64,000 nt of DNA from positions 22,824-86,823 of the forward strand of contig CAJNYU010002217.1 of NCBI GenBank assembly GCA_905331475.1, read 5' to 3'. Each line of letters begins with the position of its first letter. Position 1 is the first letter of the stretch. The position numbers and the translations under genes are program-made. The stretch is from Rotaria socialis (lineage: Eukaryota > Rotifera > Eurotatoria > Philodinida > Philodinidae). Of this stretch, positions 1-13,144 are shown in pieces. The notes beneath the pieces are model-generated. The model ran no database searches. It saw nothing but the letters and a program-made list of their open reading frames with translations, and had not been told where the DNA came from.

Positions 1-174
1 GTTGACCAAAAAAAAGTATTTCTCATTGTAAAGTATCCGAGCTCGATTTTTTAAGTGAAATCTTCAAAGTCATTCTAAAATTCTTGATATTAAAATTTCA
101 ACATAAGAAGTTTATAGTTTTCTTTTTTTTGAAGCGGAGGAATTCAATGATGATGAAAATTCAAAAAAGTGATT

Positions 175-3100
175 TTAAATGGCACGATCAATTGCCTGCG
201 ATGACATTGCAATCGGAAAATTTATTTACAACGATTATTATATTACCTGTAACGCTAGGAGTCTTGCATCTAAATCATAAAACTTTGATTCAAGAACAGT
301 TTGATTCGAAAGCATTTGAGATACGATATCATATACAGATGATTGAAGCTGAAAAAGAAATATGTTCCACGAAAAATGAGCGTTTTTCAACTTACCCGTG
401 CTACATCAGATACAGCATTAACATTATCCGTTAGTTTTCTTTGATCCAATTTAACTTTTCGTAAACTAGAGAAAGCAAAATTTGAAAACATCTTTCAGCA
501 CAAAACCAACAGTTTTACCTATGAATTGCTTGAAGAAATTTTCGTTGATGTGCAAGCACTCGGGATACGTTTACATGTTTTGCTAATTTAGTATATTTAT
601 ATATTAACCATGTTTCACGTAAAACATTGGCGGCAGCATTTTTTAACTGAACATAATTAGAAAAATGATTTATTTGACAGCAAATATCCAATAGGACATA
701 CGCGTTTTGTTAATTGTGTATCCATCATAAAATTGTGAACATGCTTTTCTGCACGAGTTAATTCTAATTTACGAGCCAGTACGGCAACCATTGTTGCTGT
801 ACACGAGACACCCTGAGAAAGAGTAAAAAATATTAGTTTCAACGAATGTTTGATTTTCATATTCGATAAATTTTCTCGTTTGTGTTCGTAGAATAAAGAA
901 CGAAACATTGAATTCTGAAAAATGTTACTCATTGCTTTTCTATAGAGTAGTTACAAAACGAGTCACATACAAGAATTTAATTGATCTAATGTCATTTATG
1001 TATGCGCTTGCATTCTAAAAATCTGCTGAGGATTATAAGAAAGAAAAACTCTAGTTTGATCGCCAGAAATAATAGGGCATGCCTGGGAAACAAATTACGC
1101 AAATTATTGTTAACTGAACAGTGTTTTAAAGCGTGTATAATGACACGTCATACATTAGAATCTATTCTCATTATTGAATGGTTCACTGAAAAACGTCAGA
1201 CAAGATGATTACTTGATTGCGTGAGGATCCATGTGAATTGAAGTAAAGAAAAATATTCTAACATGAACGACATGCGTGCTCTACAAATTTATTTGGTGAT
1301 GTGAAACATTTATACAGCGATGATTTTCTTTCTACTATCCTCTATATTGAAATATGCACATAGAAGTCTTTAATGCCTTCATGTTAATATAAATATCATA
1401 GATCGTGCGCGAAAAAACTTGCAGATTATTTTACTATGAATCCCCACAAGGTTAACAGTTTCGACTAATATTACACGTCTATATTTCGAAAAATAGTATT
1501 GCTTATCTTATCGGTCTATTTCACAAGTATTAGATTTATCTATTATTTATACGCCATAGTTAACATCTCAAAGGTCACTTCTCTTGAATCGGAAGAATGG
1601 TTCTTCGTTTTTTTTGAAAATAATTTCATACCATTAAACCAGATGCGACGCAAATAGCACGTCCACAATAAGTATTCGGTACTAAATCTCCATAGCCAAT
1701 AGCTAAAAACGTCACAGCAATTAACCACATCGAATTCAGAATGTTGCCATGATGTTTCGGGTCATGATTACTAAAGAAAAACAAAAAACAAAGTTTCGTT
1801 GATCTTCAAGCCAAGAAATGTTTTTACCTTTCACATGCTCGAACTGTCCAACTAGCAATGATAAAAAGTGAAAGAATAAAAACAAGTAAAACCGTTCCTG
1901 GACATATTGTCATTAGTGTTTTCAATACAAATCTTGTATTAAATTTAATACGATTGAAAGCCCCAATACTTCTCGATGAAGCATCTTGAAAACAAAAAAT
2001 AAAAGATATCATTCTTTTCTATTGAAATAAAATGCAAACCTGTAAACAACTTGCTATGCAAAAGCATAACACGACATATTAAATAGAGTCGAATAAACAT
2101 TGGCAATGACAGTAAAATATCTACAGATACGATAGCTGCTTTTATTTGTGAATGATGATCTGCCTTGTTCGACATATGTGTTATCCATTCGAATTCGAAC
2201 TTGCCAGGTATTGGATGAATAGCACAAACTAAACAAACAAAAACAGACTTTATTCTGTATTTAGCTATTGAGAATTCTTGTGTAGTTTTACTTGAAACTT
2301 CAGCACCTATTTGAAGAATACGTCGCCATGTCATAGCTATTCGCCAATCATCCAAACAATTATCAATCATAAATAACTAATAAACAAATAAAAGACGAAG
2401 TCAGAAATAAAGATTTCTCTTCTATCATTACTTTAACTTCAAGTGCATGATAGTAAATAATCATAACAACTAATATTAATGTAGATAAAGTTATAAATGA
2501 TTTAAGAAATAATGAGCACCATGCATCCTGTAAAAACAAATAGCAGATAATTCGTATTCGTACTTTATCAAATAGTAAAATTCTAATGTTTTAACAATAA
2601 AAATTACGAAACGAAACTTTTTTTGCGTCTGAAATATTTCATCAATCATCGTTAAGATAATTTTAATGATGCACTTGTGACAATGTTCAGGTCATTAAAA
2701 ATATTTTAATAATTAGCAAATCCTAAATAATCACTGAATACAAATATTTCTCTTTGGATCAACAATTAAGATTTATTTATCATTAAAAAAAACTCTTAGC
2801 TTTTTTCTGTTGATGTGTAAATAAATTCTTAATAACATGAAGAATTGTCATATTGACTTTTATCAAAGATTGAGACGAGAAAGAAAGCAAAATTTGGAAA
2901 TCAATGAGAAATATAAGAAGAAGGAGAAAACTCAAGAATAAGAAAACGGAAATAACCATACGACATTAGCGTTTGCTTTCTAGTCGAATGTGTCCTATAT
3001 CAATAAGTGATTAAGACAGATTTATAAATTACATTCATTTAGGGCATCCATATTTTTGTGTTAAACTCAGAAGAAGAAGAAGAAGAAGAAGAAGAGCAAA

Positions 3101-4515
3101 ATATGAGATCCTTAATATTTTCTATTTTTAATTGAAGCCATACTGAGAAAGACGAATATCGATGATTTATTTAATATAGAGAGAACGAGAGAAAGTAAAA
3201 GACGAGAACGAACGATTCAAGTGTTCTTTTGAAAGCAGATGGAAGAGTCCTTAAATCTATAGCTACACTAACGAGCCACTTTTTCGGATCTCTTTAGAAT
3301 ATGTTTCACACATTCTTCAGCTAATTTTATTCATTATGACGACTCTAGTTTTTCTCTTTTTTTGTTTTGTTACCTTGCCATAAATTCTAGCCATAGTTAA
3401 TTCTTGTTCAAGCACCATAAATAAAAGACCAATCATGGCAAAAAATAAAGCATAATCAGATACTTTCCGGCGTTTTTCAAATAGTAATTTTCTTCGTCCC
3501 AAACGAAAGCATTCCTTTCGTGTAGTACGTTCGCCCTGTTTTGCCTCATCGGAACGTGTATTAACAAGTGTATGACATGATAATGCATCATCGTTATTTG
3601 CAACTTTTGAATTATATAATGGTGGCGAAGGATTCGGTATCGCAATTGATGTTAAATCAGTTGGATTCGCTGTATTATTTATTGATGTTAGCATACGAGC
3701 TTTTTTTTCGGCATTTGAATTTAAACTACCGGATGTAGTTGGTTGTGGTGTACTCGACATGAAATCGCCAAGTAATGAACCGTCACATTCACTCTGACGG
3801 GAACTTTGTCGTGGTAAACGATCGGGTCGTTGTAACTGACGAAATGGTATAGCTAAGAATAAGTAATAGTCAAAGAAAGGAAAAAGAAAGAAAGAAAGAA
3901 GCAAGCAAGCAAGCAAGCAAGCAAAAACAGAAGGAGAAGAAAAAACTGCCGATCAATCATATCCATTTTTGTTTTCTTTTTGTCTCTGTTTCTCTCCAAA
4001 AGCTCAATACATATATATATGTATTCCATTAATGGAAATAAAAATTCGTTTAGATACGTCGTCTATGATTAGTGGGCAAATCCATCGAATGATAACGACG
4101 AAAGAAATCTAGCTTGCTTTTCTTCTCATGAGAATGAAACTCAATCTTTTTGAAAGCTATATGCATTAACGCATAAACAGAAAACAAACAAAATTGGTAC
4201 GTATTTCTCTTGAGATAAACTACCGAATAGAAAATTACCTCCATTATATTTCATCGATTCAAGACTAATTCCAACAATGGTTTCGTCTCGTCGTCGACGT
4301 AATTCACCCAACAATGCTCGTCCACCACTTGATATACTTCCACCGTCAGCACTATGATCAGTTTGAGTACCAATATCTTCACTTCCAATTGTTCCTGCAC
4401 GTCGCCATCCTTGATAATTCATATCAGCTGAATGAGCACTTCCATGAGACTCAATCGATCGGCTGAATGTCGGATGGCCAATGAGAATTTTCGATGAAGT
4501 GTGCATTGATGACAT
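175..4515 (-). CDS. KCNN: Small-conductance Ca2+-activated K+ channel (SK/KCNN family)
   Basis: Voltage-independent plasma-membrane K+ channel gated by constitutively bound calmodulin. Twelve exons: 4515-4239, 3852-3374, 2527-2432, 2376-2292, 2228-2040, 1984-1828, 1770-1632, 812-702, 646-519, 465-396, 348-247, 195-175, summing to 618 codons with matching phases (617 aa). Exon 1 and the start of exon 2 encode a Ser-rich cytoplasmic N-terminus. S1 follows [15 protein letters not shown]2 is in exon 3; exon 5 holds CAIHPIPG and [20 protein letters not shown]; exon 6 has [17 protein letters not shown]. The pore is in exon 7 with selectivity filter IGYGD. Exons 8-9 hold the calmodulin-binding region ([28 protein letters not shown]), and exons 10-11 the coiled-coil tail. 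The family assignment is secure. The start is the first ATG of the first clear exon; other first exons are possible. Introns are mostly 50-70 bp except three (813-1631, 2528-3373, 3853-4238) in which I see no further exons. Confidence 0.95.
3069..3095. repeat. (AAG)n microsatellite
   Basis: Simple GAA/AAG tract lying in the 846-bp third-exon-side intron of the SK channel gene. No function is apparent. Confidence 0.9.
3882..3924. repeat. (GAAA)n followed by (GCAA)n tract
   Basis: Tetranucleotide tract close upstream of SK-channel exon 2. On the transcribed strand it reads as a long TTGC/TTTC run before the acceptor AG, so it may serve as an extended polypyrimidine tract. Confidence 0.85.
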
Positions 4516-7500
4516 TTTTTAATATTTATTTATTGACAAACGAAATACAAATGATTTAGAACGATGATGATGATGATAATAATAAATGATGGTCTTTGGA
4601 TGTTGACTGGCAATACATTATATACGGTTGAGTAAAATTTCTAGATTTATCTAAATGCAAAAAGCATTTTTTTCTTAATGTTTTGAATTTTATAAAAAAA
4701 AACTATTCTTCGTCTATCTATGTTTCGTTCGATCGCTGCGTTGTTTTTCTTTTATTAAAACATAAAAATAAGAAAAAAATAAAATAAATCAAGGATTGCA
4801 AAAATATTTATCTATGCGGAAAATCTTTTACCTTCGATTTATTTAGAATCCAGATTCTCTGAAAATAAAGTACGGCGACGTAGATGAATAAGTTTTTGAA
4901 CCGTTCTATGCAAGTACGATGCATGAAAGATAGGATTAAAAAATAAAGAAACAGAAAATGTTGAATGACTGATTTATTACAGCTGTGGATTCCTTTCTAT
5001 TCGATGTGGCGTATAAGATTAATGTTTGGCAACTATGGTTTGAAAAGAAGATTGGGTTTGAAAATTTAGATGTTTTCTTGTTTCTTTTTTCCTTTTGCCC
5101 AGAAAATCAAAGCCCTAATTGAGCGTACTAACAAACTATGATAGCCGATTGCTTTACTAACATCATAGAGAATGAGAGAAGAATGACGACGGAGATGACG
5201 ACGAAGAAAAAAATCAGAATCCAACCGCTTAGTGTTCTTACTACATAAATCTCAATTAATTTTTTTTCTCAGTTGATCCTCCTACTCTAAGATGTTCCGA
5301 TTTCCCAAATCATTTTATTATAGATCATATAAGAGGATAATAAAGTTGATTTAAATTGTTATTCAAAATAAAAGAGCGCTGATTGGACTTGATAGTAGCT
5401 TCATGCTGTCACTGTTATGCTCGTTGACTATCTCTCTCTCTCTCTTCAGTCTGTTTTTATCGTCTATATCATATGTATCTATGTATAAATGATCTATAGA
5501 AAAAGAGGCTGTCATTTTCAATATGCATAATAAGAATAATAATAAGAAATTGGGCAAATAATCTGGCGGCAACATATTGATACTATTATTTTTGCTTTGC
5601 TTGTTACTATTTTGCCGCTACATACCAGTTTATTTTCTACACGCTAATTTACTTAATGATTGGATCAACTATTTTCTGAAACAAAAAGAAAAAGAACACT
5701 CAGTTTCTTTTCCTAACTTTACTATTGTTTTCCACAGCTCGTTGTCTCGCACAATACGAAGAGTAAAACGTACATAGATAATGTAGGTATATATACCTAT
5801 GTGTGTGTGTTTGTGTAGATTGACATGTGGCTGTTAATTGTTGAACGCCTGTTACTCCATTATAGCAAAAAACAAATCGTGAATTATTAGCTATAAGGTA
5901 AAGGCACGAAGCTGGAAAACGTTCTCGTTTCTGTCGGCTAAATGTCGAAGAAATAAGGAGGGAGAGAGAGAGAGAAGAAAAAAGATCAGTTTCTGAACAC
6001 CGGAAAGAAGAAAGAAGAAACAGCAGAAAAAAAGACTAGGAATTAACACGTGAAAAAAGATATTGCATGCAAATCATCCAAGAATACGCCTTAATGTTGG
6101 CTGAATTGGATGCTAGTGAATTTTTAATAACGGATGTTTCTATCATAGTTCATATAAGGGGAAAATGTTCGTGGTTGAGTATGATTAATCAATACGCAAA
6201 TATCCATCGTTATATAGAACATGTATACTCAATCAAGTAATAAGATGATTACACACACGTATTTAGAGGTCAACTTCTTCTTCTTCTTATTTTTTATTTT
6301 TAACTTTCGATCCTAGATAATCACCTTACTTTTTAGACAACGATCGGCGTAATAGCAAGGCTATATTTTCGAAAATTAACAGGTAGGATAAGTTTGTTTT
6401 TATTCACAAATGAATGGCTTATGGTCGTTTTGTCTTTCCGTTCGATGAAGAACAAGGAACAGGAAAAGCAGATAAACTTATAATCTACTGCCAGTAGTCA
6501 ACGATGGCATATATTAAACGAAGTGCATCATGTTAGTATTACTACTTCGAATGCTTATTGTTGTCAACCTAGATAAAACAAAGAGAAATAAACATATCGA
6601 TTAGCGGCTACTCTTCGAAATGAAAGATAAATGCTTTGTTAGCACTAATATTTCAAATCAAATACGACGTTATGCTACGCAGATATATATATATATATAA
6701 TTTCACTTGCGATAATTAAAATAAAAATTTCTCAATGAGAATGTATTTATAAATATAAGAATAATGTAGCGAATATATACGTCCGATAATAGAAATGACT
6801 AAAAATAAATTACACTTAAGCGTAATCAGATTGTCATGAAAAAAATATTAGAAGTACCTTTTAAATATTTTGAGAGTACGAGAATTTCTGCTAGAGTCAA
6901 AAAGACGGCAAAAGGAAAAAGAAAAGCAGAGAGACGTGACGAATAATCATACAGTTTTCTAACTGTGTGACTTTCTTCTTGCTTCATCATTTTCTCAGGA
7001 ATAATGGTAATGAAGAAACAGGAAAACGCTAGTATAATTGAAAAAAGGAACGGAGGAAAAGAAAAAGAAAAAGAAAAATTCTGCTCATAGCTTATCTGTT
7101 TTACATACAAGAATATATCATAACGAGAATAAATAGCATGAAAAAAAGAAAGAAAACCGATGCAAATTATAAATAATTAATTAAACTACGTTACTTTTTT
7201 TTTTTGTTTTGTTTTGTATTTTAAAAAAAATTTTTTCTTCGGCTACAAGGTTATCCAATCGATGACTGCTTTCTGACAGTTGGAAATCATTTGAATATGA
7301 TGATTGCGGGCCTATTGTCAGAGATTATTTGTAGCAAAAGCAAAAAGAAATAATGAATTATCTTTCGTCTACATATGCTTATGAGTTTATACTGATTTTG
7401 GGTCTACAAAAATACAAACGGCATTGCTATTATTCATAACTCAAAGTAATCCTTAGGAAAATATCGATGCTTCATCAGTATCTGCAAAAACAAAAAGATC

Positions 7501-9525
7501 TAAACAATTCCACATGAGATCGAAACTACTCTCTGACAGACCCGTATGTCAACTCAATTGTCAAAAGACTTCGACAGTGTTTACTATATGTGCTGTTTAA
7601 TATAATCTAATGAATAACTGCTTGATTGTCTTCATTCAAAACTCATCAGTGTTCGTTGATTTTTCTAATTAATAGAATTAGGAAAACAAAACAAAAAAAA
7701 TCGGTTTTTCTCTAATATTAACTCAAACTCGACGATCATCTGATGAAAGCTATTCGATTAAAAGTACACTTGGTGAAATACTAGACATATTCTTTGTCAT
7801 GATCTCTAAGAAATTATTTTATTTTATAAATATTCTATGAGATATTTAATATCACGATTGCATGTTAGTCTCTAATAGTAATATGTTGTTTAATTTGGTC
7901 GAGAATACAACAACATAATAATAATATACAAAATTATTGAGGCATGCTAGTAATTCAAAAAATATGTTTTTCTCTCTTTCAGTAACACTTATTTTGATTT
8001 TGGGATAAGAAAAACCAATTTTACAGAAAACCCATTTTTTTTAGTTTAATATTGTGAATATTAATTATACGAGGAAGAATTCTTTAGATTTGATTTCTCT
8101 AGAGATTAATTTTTATTATTATATTTTATTGATAAATAATGGATTAAAATATTCTTTTCGGATAGTTATCTAAAGAAAAAAAAAGTTTATATTGTATCAT
8201 CCATGGTCTAACTGTCAACGATAAACAATGGACACAATGGAAAAATATCGGCAACAATTTGTACTTGTCCTTCGAATAATATCCTTTGATATATTGAAAT
8301 AAACTGTCTATTTAGATTAAGTGATACAAAGAAAAAGTTGTATATCGATATTGTAATATTATTTTACATGCAATGGAATGTATATTATTTAACTAGAGGC
8401 GCCATATGAGAAATTAATTGACTGGTTGTCAAGCCCATGACAATAACAGAACCAGTCTAGGATCTATATTAACCAAGAGCGTTGGCTCGGTTACGGTGAT
8501 CCTGCAGGAATTGTCAGTCAAAAAAAAAAACAGTAAAACATTTCGCACTTGATTTCTTCTTGTTTTCGTAAGTAACAATTAGAAAAAAAAATGTAACCTT
8601 GAATGACCAAAATAGATATTTTAATCAATCGATTAGTATCATTTCATTATTGGTAAAATTCACAATCGGATTTCAAAAAATCTTTGACAGGCGATGGTCA
8701 CATGAAACAAATGCCGAATTAAAATTTTATTTTAAGACGAGGAATAAACGAGATATATATATATATATACTAACTACGAAGTTATTTTTGTACTAATAGT
8801 AAAGAATGCTAAAAGTATTCTAGATAAATTAAAAGCCATGTCGGTAAAATAATAACTTAAAAACATTTTCGATCTATAGCGGATGTCTTTTCAGTTAATG
8901 GACCCTTTAACGATTTAAAGTAGATGAAAGAAAGTTATTTTCTTACGATCATGGTTAGATACAGTACCTCAAGCTACATCGAAGAAATCATGTTTTCAAT
9001 TTAATCTTAAAAAAGTTTCATGAAAGTTTAACATTTTTCGGTCTACTGTCTTTCTATTTACAGATGAGATGGCCTGGAAATTTTTTCATTCTTCTAATTT
9101 ACTAATATGATTTTTCTTATCTAACTTGACAGATTCCTTTCAGTTGTGGTGAAAAAAAGCTTTCAAATATTTATTCTACATCGATCTTTGCATAGGATAA
9201 TGACGGTCGAAACATCCACTCAAAAAATTAACGCGACATACGCCATTTTGTTTGTCCTTAATATATCAAAGTAGAAAATGTTGAGCCCCGCAGAGTCAAT
9301 TCTTCTGGTAACCTTGTAAAACTTGCGTCGATTATCAAATTGCAAGAAAAATTACCGCTTTAGAAAATAATTAAAGGATGGATGTCTTTGTGTTTGACAT
9401 CTACAAATCAATTCAGCATGCAACGGAATTTCAGTGTGAACATATATTTCAAATAAAAATGTACAGAAAAGTTTTTGTATACTATTGATTAATTACCAAT
9501 ATAAAAAAAAAGACATTGAACGATT
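4516..9525. other. 5-kb gene-poor spacer upstream of the SK channel gene
   Basis: AT-rich sequence with many stops in all frames and only short open frames without recognisable domains. It contains (TA)n runs near 6682-6699 and 8753-8769, a small nested hairpin at 8420-8457, and one frame (6858-6990, minus) that could be an alternative first exon of the SK channel and is listed separately. The 5' UTR and promoter of the SK gene and the 3' UTR of the E2 gene must also fall here, but I cannot place them. Confidence 0.6.
6858..6990 (-). other. Candidate alternative first coding exon of the SK channel gene
   Basis: Open frame beginning MMKQEESHTVRKLYDYSSRL, followed by about 20 hydrophobic residues (FLFPFAVFLTLAEILVL) and a donor AAAAG|GTACTT. 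It is 133 nt, so it ends in phase 1, the same phase as exon 1 of the channel, and would splice in frame to exon 2 at 3852. It carries a membrane-like helix, which the annotated exon 1 lacks. No homology is recognised; it could be chance. This is inference from phase and composition only. Confidence 0.2.
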
Positions 9526-10682
9526 TTAGAAATCAGAAGACGAAGATGGAAACGGTCGATGACTGCCAAATGTTATAAATAATCGCCGTAAGAAGAGAAA
9601 TAAAAATATTATACAACAAAACCATATCAAAGTGTTGAAGAAATCACGGTGTGAACTATTCTGATTTAATACTAATACTTGATTTGGCGGTGCATGAGAA
9701 CGCGATTCACTCGGATTTAATGTTGACTGAACTATTGGTGCATTTTTCGATGTTGTGTCATAATTCTAGAAAATCAAAACACAAGCAAATAGTAATTTGA
9801 AAACAATTTCTTTGCTTTGCTTTTAATATCATTATTGATATTTGTGAAATACAAACCTTCATATGTATTTGATTTGCCAATGATTTCGCTTGTCTTTGAA
9901 TATCAATTGATTTTTCCGATAAGGGTAACAGTAATTGACTATTAGCAACACCACATGTTGGACACGCATATGATTGCGATCTATTTTTACAAAAAACTGT
10001 TATTGTTTTGTTTCTTTCTCTCTCTCTCTCTCCTTCGCTTTTACCTTTCTGCTAAAGCCCGTCTTTCGTCAGGTGTATAATCAAGAGAGCCTATGGCACC
10101 TTCTCCAGGCGTTTCCATGAAACCAATTATTGCTAGTAAAGCTGTTCTCACACCCCAAGTAGGTGTCCAGGTTTCAGCATGATGTGCAGATATTGATAAA
10201 CAGATCTTTTCATTGACTTTAAAACGACCACTGGTCTAGAAAAAATTTTTTTTTTTCTAAATGATCTGCATGACCTTAAGTGAGATTATTCGTTATGTGA
10301 CCGACCGTTAGTAAAACAATTGATGGTGGTTTCATTGGATATTCAACTGGAAACAAAATTCGCCCATGATAAATGCCATGTTCGAATTCAGTACTTTTTG
10401 GGCCACGTATTGTGAAATGCCATTCAAATAAATTATTCTATTAAAAATTTTTAATAATTAGAATAAATTCTTTGCATGGACTTACTTCAACTGGTTGACA
10501 ATAGAATAATTCATTTGGATCCTTTAATTCAATGGCTTCACGCATTAATCGTTTCACTGCTGAACACAAAAAAAAATGAATTCATTAATTGAAATAGAGA
10601 AGAGAAAAGCAAAATTTCCAAACATACCACTACTTTGTGCATTGTAGCTTGATGTAGAAGCTTTTTCGAATGAAATAGACAT
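9526..10682 (-). CDS. UBE2J1: Tail-anchored ubiquitin-conjugating enzyme E2 (UBE2J1/Ubc6e-like)
   Basis: ER-membrane E2 that, in known members, charges ubiquitin for ER-associated degradation. Six exons: 10682-10628, 10559-10486, 10437-10306, 10235-10045, 9980-9857, 9765-9526, giving 271 aa in consistent phase. The UBC fold is clear: AVKRLMREAIELKDP at the N-terminus, NLFEWHFTIRGP, YHGRILFPVEYPMKPPSI, then GRFKVNEKICLSISAHH with the predicted catalytic Cys at about residue 99, and GEGAIGSLDYTPDERRALA, which is diagnostic of the UBE2J1 branch. A Ser/Pro-rich linker leads to a C-terminal hydrophobic segment (LIWFCCIIFLFLL) followed by basic residues, consistent with a tail anchor. Donor of exon 3 is GTCGGT, a weaker site. 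Similar in length to invertebrate relatives; UBE2J2 is the alternative but fits less well. Confidence 0.93.
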
Positions 10683-10787
10683 TAGCGTTACTGTTATGAT
10701 TAAAAAAAAATCTAGAAAATAAAAAATTTCATGTTTTATTATATCTTTTTTAAAATAAAGAAAAAAATGATTAAATTTGTTTGGCTG

Positions 10788-12563
10788 TTAGTTTATTTCA
10801 TTCCACTTCAGCGTTTGATAATGAACTTGTTGCTGTTGCTGAAAGGAACACCTATTTGTATTATTGCTATTGAATAAATTATTACTATTAATTGTAGATA
10901 TTTCCGTAGAAAAAAATGATGGTTGTTCATCGGTGGGAGAATCCGATCCAGATACTGTTGATCCACCGAAGATATTTGCAGTTGTATCATGCTAAATGAA
11001 ATGAAATGAAAACAATTATCATTCTTTGGCACTAGGGGTGTCAATTTACAGCTTATTTAATTTAAATTTAACTTCGCGAAAAGTTAATTTAATTTAAAAT
11101 AAATTAAAATTTTTCTCATACAAAAATTTAAATTTTCAGAATTTAAATTAAATTTTTTTAAAGTGTAAATTTAATAAATTGTTTGCATGGATACCCATCA
11201 TTTCTATTAGGAAAATACGTGACTTGAACAGTAGTAAATACCAAATGAGAGGAGCACCTAATATTTCAGGCTAATATTTGTTCATAATAGTCAAAATTTC
11301 TCTACAGATTATGCAGGATCCGTCATCTTTCTTCTTCAAAATATCGGGATACTCATAAAAATATATTTAATAGAAAAATTCGTAGAAGAATGACTAGCTT
11401 TAACTTTAGAAAAAAGGAAACGTACTCAAATTTGACTTTAAATAGTAGCAATCAAGTCAAAAACTATGCTTATCTACTAGTTTTCAAAGTTCAACTAATT
11501 TGAATTTCAAAAAATTTTATTTAAATTTAAATAATACAAAATTTTAAATTTAATTAAATAAAAATTTCTTGATTTTAAAAAATTTTGGAATATTTATTTC
11601 TCGATTTAATAAATTTTTCTAAATTAAAATGTGAAGCCCCGATTTGGCACCTCGTTTTTTTATGATATCCATCATCCCATGGTTGAAAATATTTTCTTAA
11701 CTGAGGTCATATTGTAAAAGTGTTGAAGAAGATAGACTGACTAATAGTTTGCTTTTGTTTGAAAGAGCTCCGATACCCATTGTTTTTTTCCATTACAATA
11801 TAAAAGTGTACTCATATGAATAGAAAAAAATATTCTTTTCAGATCAGCAAGATTAATTAATAGAAATAGAGACGAGGGAACTCAAGCAGCGCAGCTGGGA
11901 CTAAGAAACTAATTCAAAGTAATTATAAAAATTCATGACTTATGATAAATTTGATTCATACTCAATGATCTTTCAACTTACTTGATTAATATGTGTCAAT
12001 GTCCAATTATCTGACATATTATTAATTGTAACCATTGGTTCATCGTTGGAAATCGGCGATTGTTGAATTTTATTATTTTCCGATTGATTTTTTAGTAACG
12101 ATCGATGACGAAAATTGCGATGTTTTTGCAATGATGAATTACAAGTAAAATAAGCTGAACATGTATTACAAAAGAAATTTGTTTGTATTTGATGTAATTT
12201 TTTTTCATGCATCTTTAAATTATGTTTTAATGAAAAATACTCATGACAAAGTTTGCATTGATATAAATGATTATTTAATGTATGGATTTTTTTCTCGTTT
12301 TCATGTTTAGTACGTTGATGACGTTCCAATGATGATATTTGGCTAAATTGTTGACCACATTCGGCGCAAAGACATGGTTTTTCACCTGTATGAATAAGAA
12401 TGTGTCGAGATAAATGACTTGGAGAAGAAAATAATTTTGAACAATGTGAACAGGAATATGAATGTTGCTTATCACCTGATTGACAAGTCAACGATGATGA
12501 AGATAACTGTGAGAGACATGATTTTTTTACAAATATTGTTCGAATCTGTTCGTTTATAGGCAT
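10788..12563 (-). CDS. C2H2 zinc-finger protein
   Basis: Probable sequence-specific DNA-binding factor. Two exons, 12563-11982 and 10991-10788, join in phase 0 to 261 aa. Exon 1 has four C2H2 fingers: the first (CSHCSKLFSSPSHLSRH) is joined by a TGEKP-type linker to the second (CAECGQQFSQISSLERH), then a spacer, then CKLCHEYFSLKHNLKMHEKK and CNTCSAYFTCNSSLQKH. Exon 2 is Ser/Asn/Gln-rich without a domain. The 990-bp intron is unusually long for this window, and 610 bp of it is a hAT-type MITE (11033-11642); without it the intron would be about 380 bp. The specific family is not identifiable. Start is the first ATG of the open frame. Confidence 0.82.
11033..11642. mobile_element. hAT-type MITE with 8-bp target duplication
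   Basis: Bounded by perfect 8-bp direct repeats TTTGGCAC (11025-11032 and 11643-11650). The ends are imperfect inverted repeats: TAGGGGTGTCAATTT on the left, and TCGGGGCTTCACATTT as the reverse complement of the right end. An 8-bp duplication and a T/CAGGGGTGTC-like terminus are hallmarks of hAT elements. The interior is extremely AT-rich (repeated AATTTAAATTT motifs) with no coding frame, so it is non-autonomous. It sits in the intron of the zinc-finger gene. Confidence 0.8.
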
Positions 12564-12764
12564 GAAACAGAAGCTTTATATTTGAAAAAAACTGACGTGG
12601 TGACAGCTTGATCGTGCGTTGCATGTGATTCTGTTACAGATTCCTGACCAATAAAAATCAAGTCTTTCCATAGAGGTCAGTCTAGAACAAAGATTTTCTG
12701 CGATGAAAAATTCAATATTGAAACTTCAACCCAATGAATTATTTACATCTTCAATCATGACTTT

Positions 12765-13144
12765 TGTGGAACTCACATTTATTTTCGAAGAAAATGGTGA
12801 GTGTAAGTTTAAAAGCGAGATTTTGCGGCTTCCCACCCCTCTCCCCTCCGCATTACAGACATTAATGAGTTAAAAATTGTGCAAATGAGGAGCTTGACTA
12901 ATTAGTCTGGTATTTCTTCCTTTTTTAATTACAGACTACACGAAAAACCAATGCTTGCCCATTACAGACCATAGAAACTAGTCTCTGCCATTGTCAAATA
13001 CACGAGCTAACAATTAATATTCCATTACAGACATAAGTAAATAGGCAACGACCTAATTATAGGTTTTGGAAATCAGGGTAGATTTTTCAGATAAACTATT
13101 TTGAATTATTTTAGTAAGTCTAAGGGATATATGTGAGTTCCACA
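12765..13144. mobile_element. Possible short TIR-bounded element
   Basis: A perfect 14-bp inverted repeat, TGTGGAACTCACAT at 12765-12778 and its complement at 13131-13144, brackets 380 bp without a gene. Inside are four copies of ATTACAGAC (12852, 12928, 12961, 13024). No convincing target duplication is visible beyond flanking T runs, so the MITE call is tentative. It lies upstream of the zinc-finger start. Confidence 0.4.

Noticed and set aside
84-434. 116-aa plus-strand frame at the left edge
   Set aside because: It is the antisense of SK-channel exons 10-12, which are supported by homology and splice phase.
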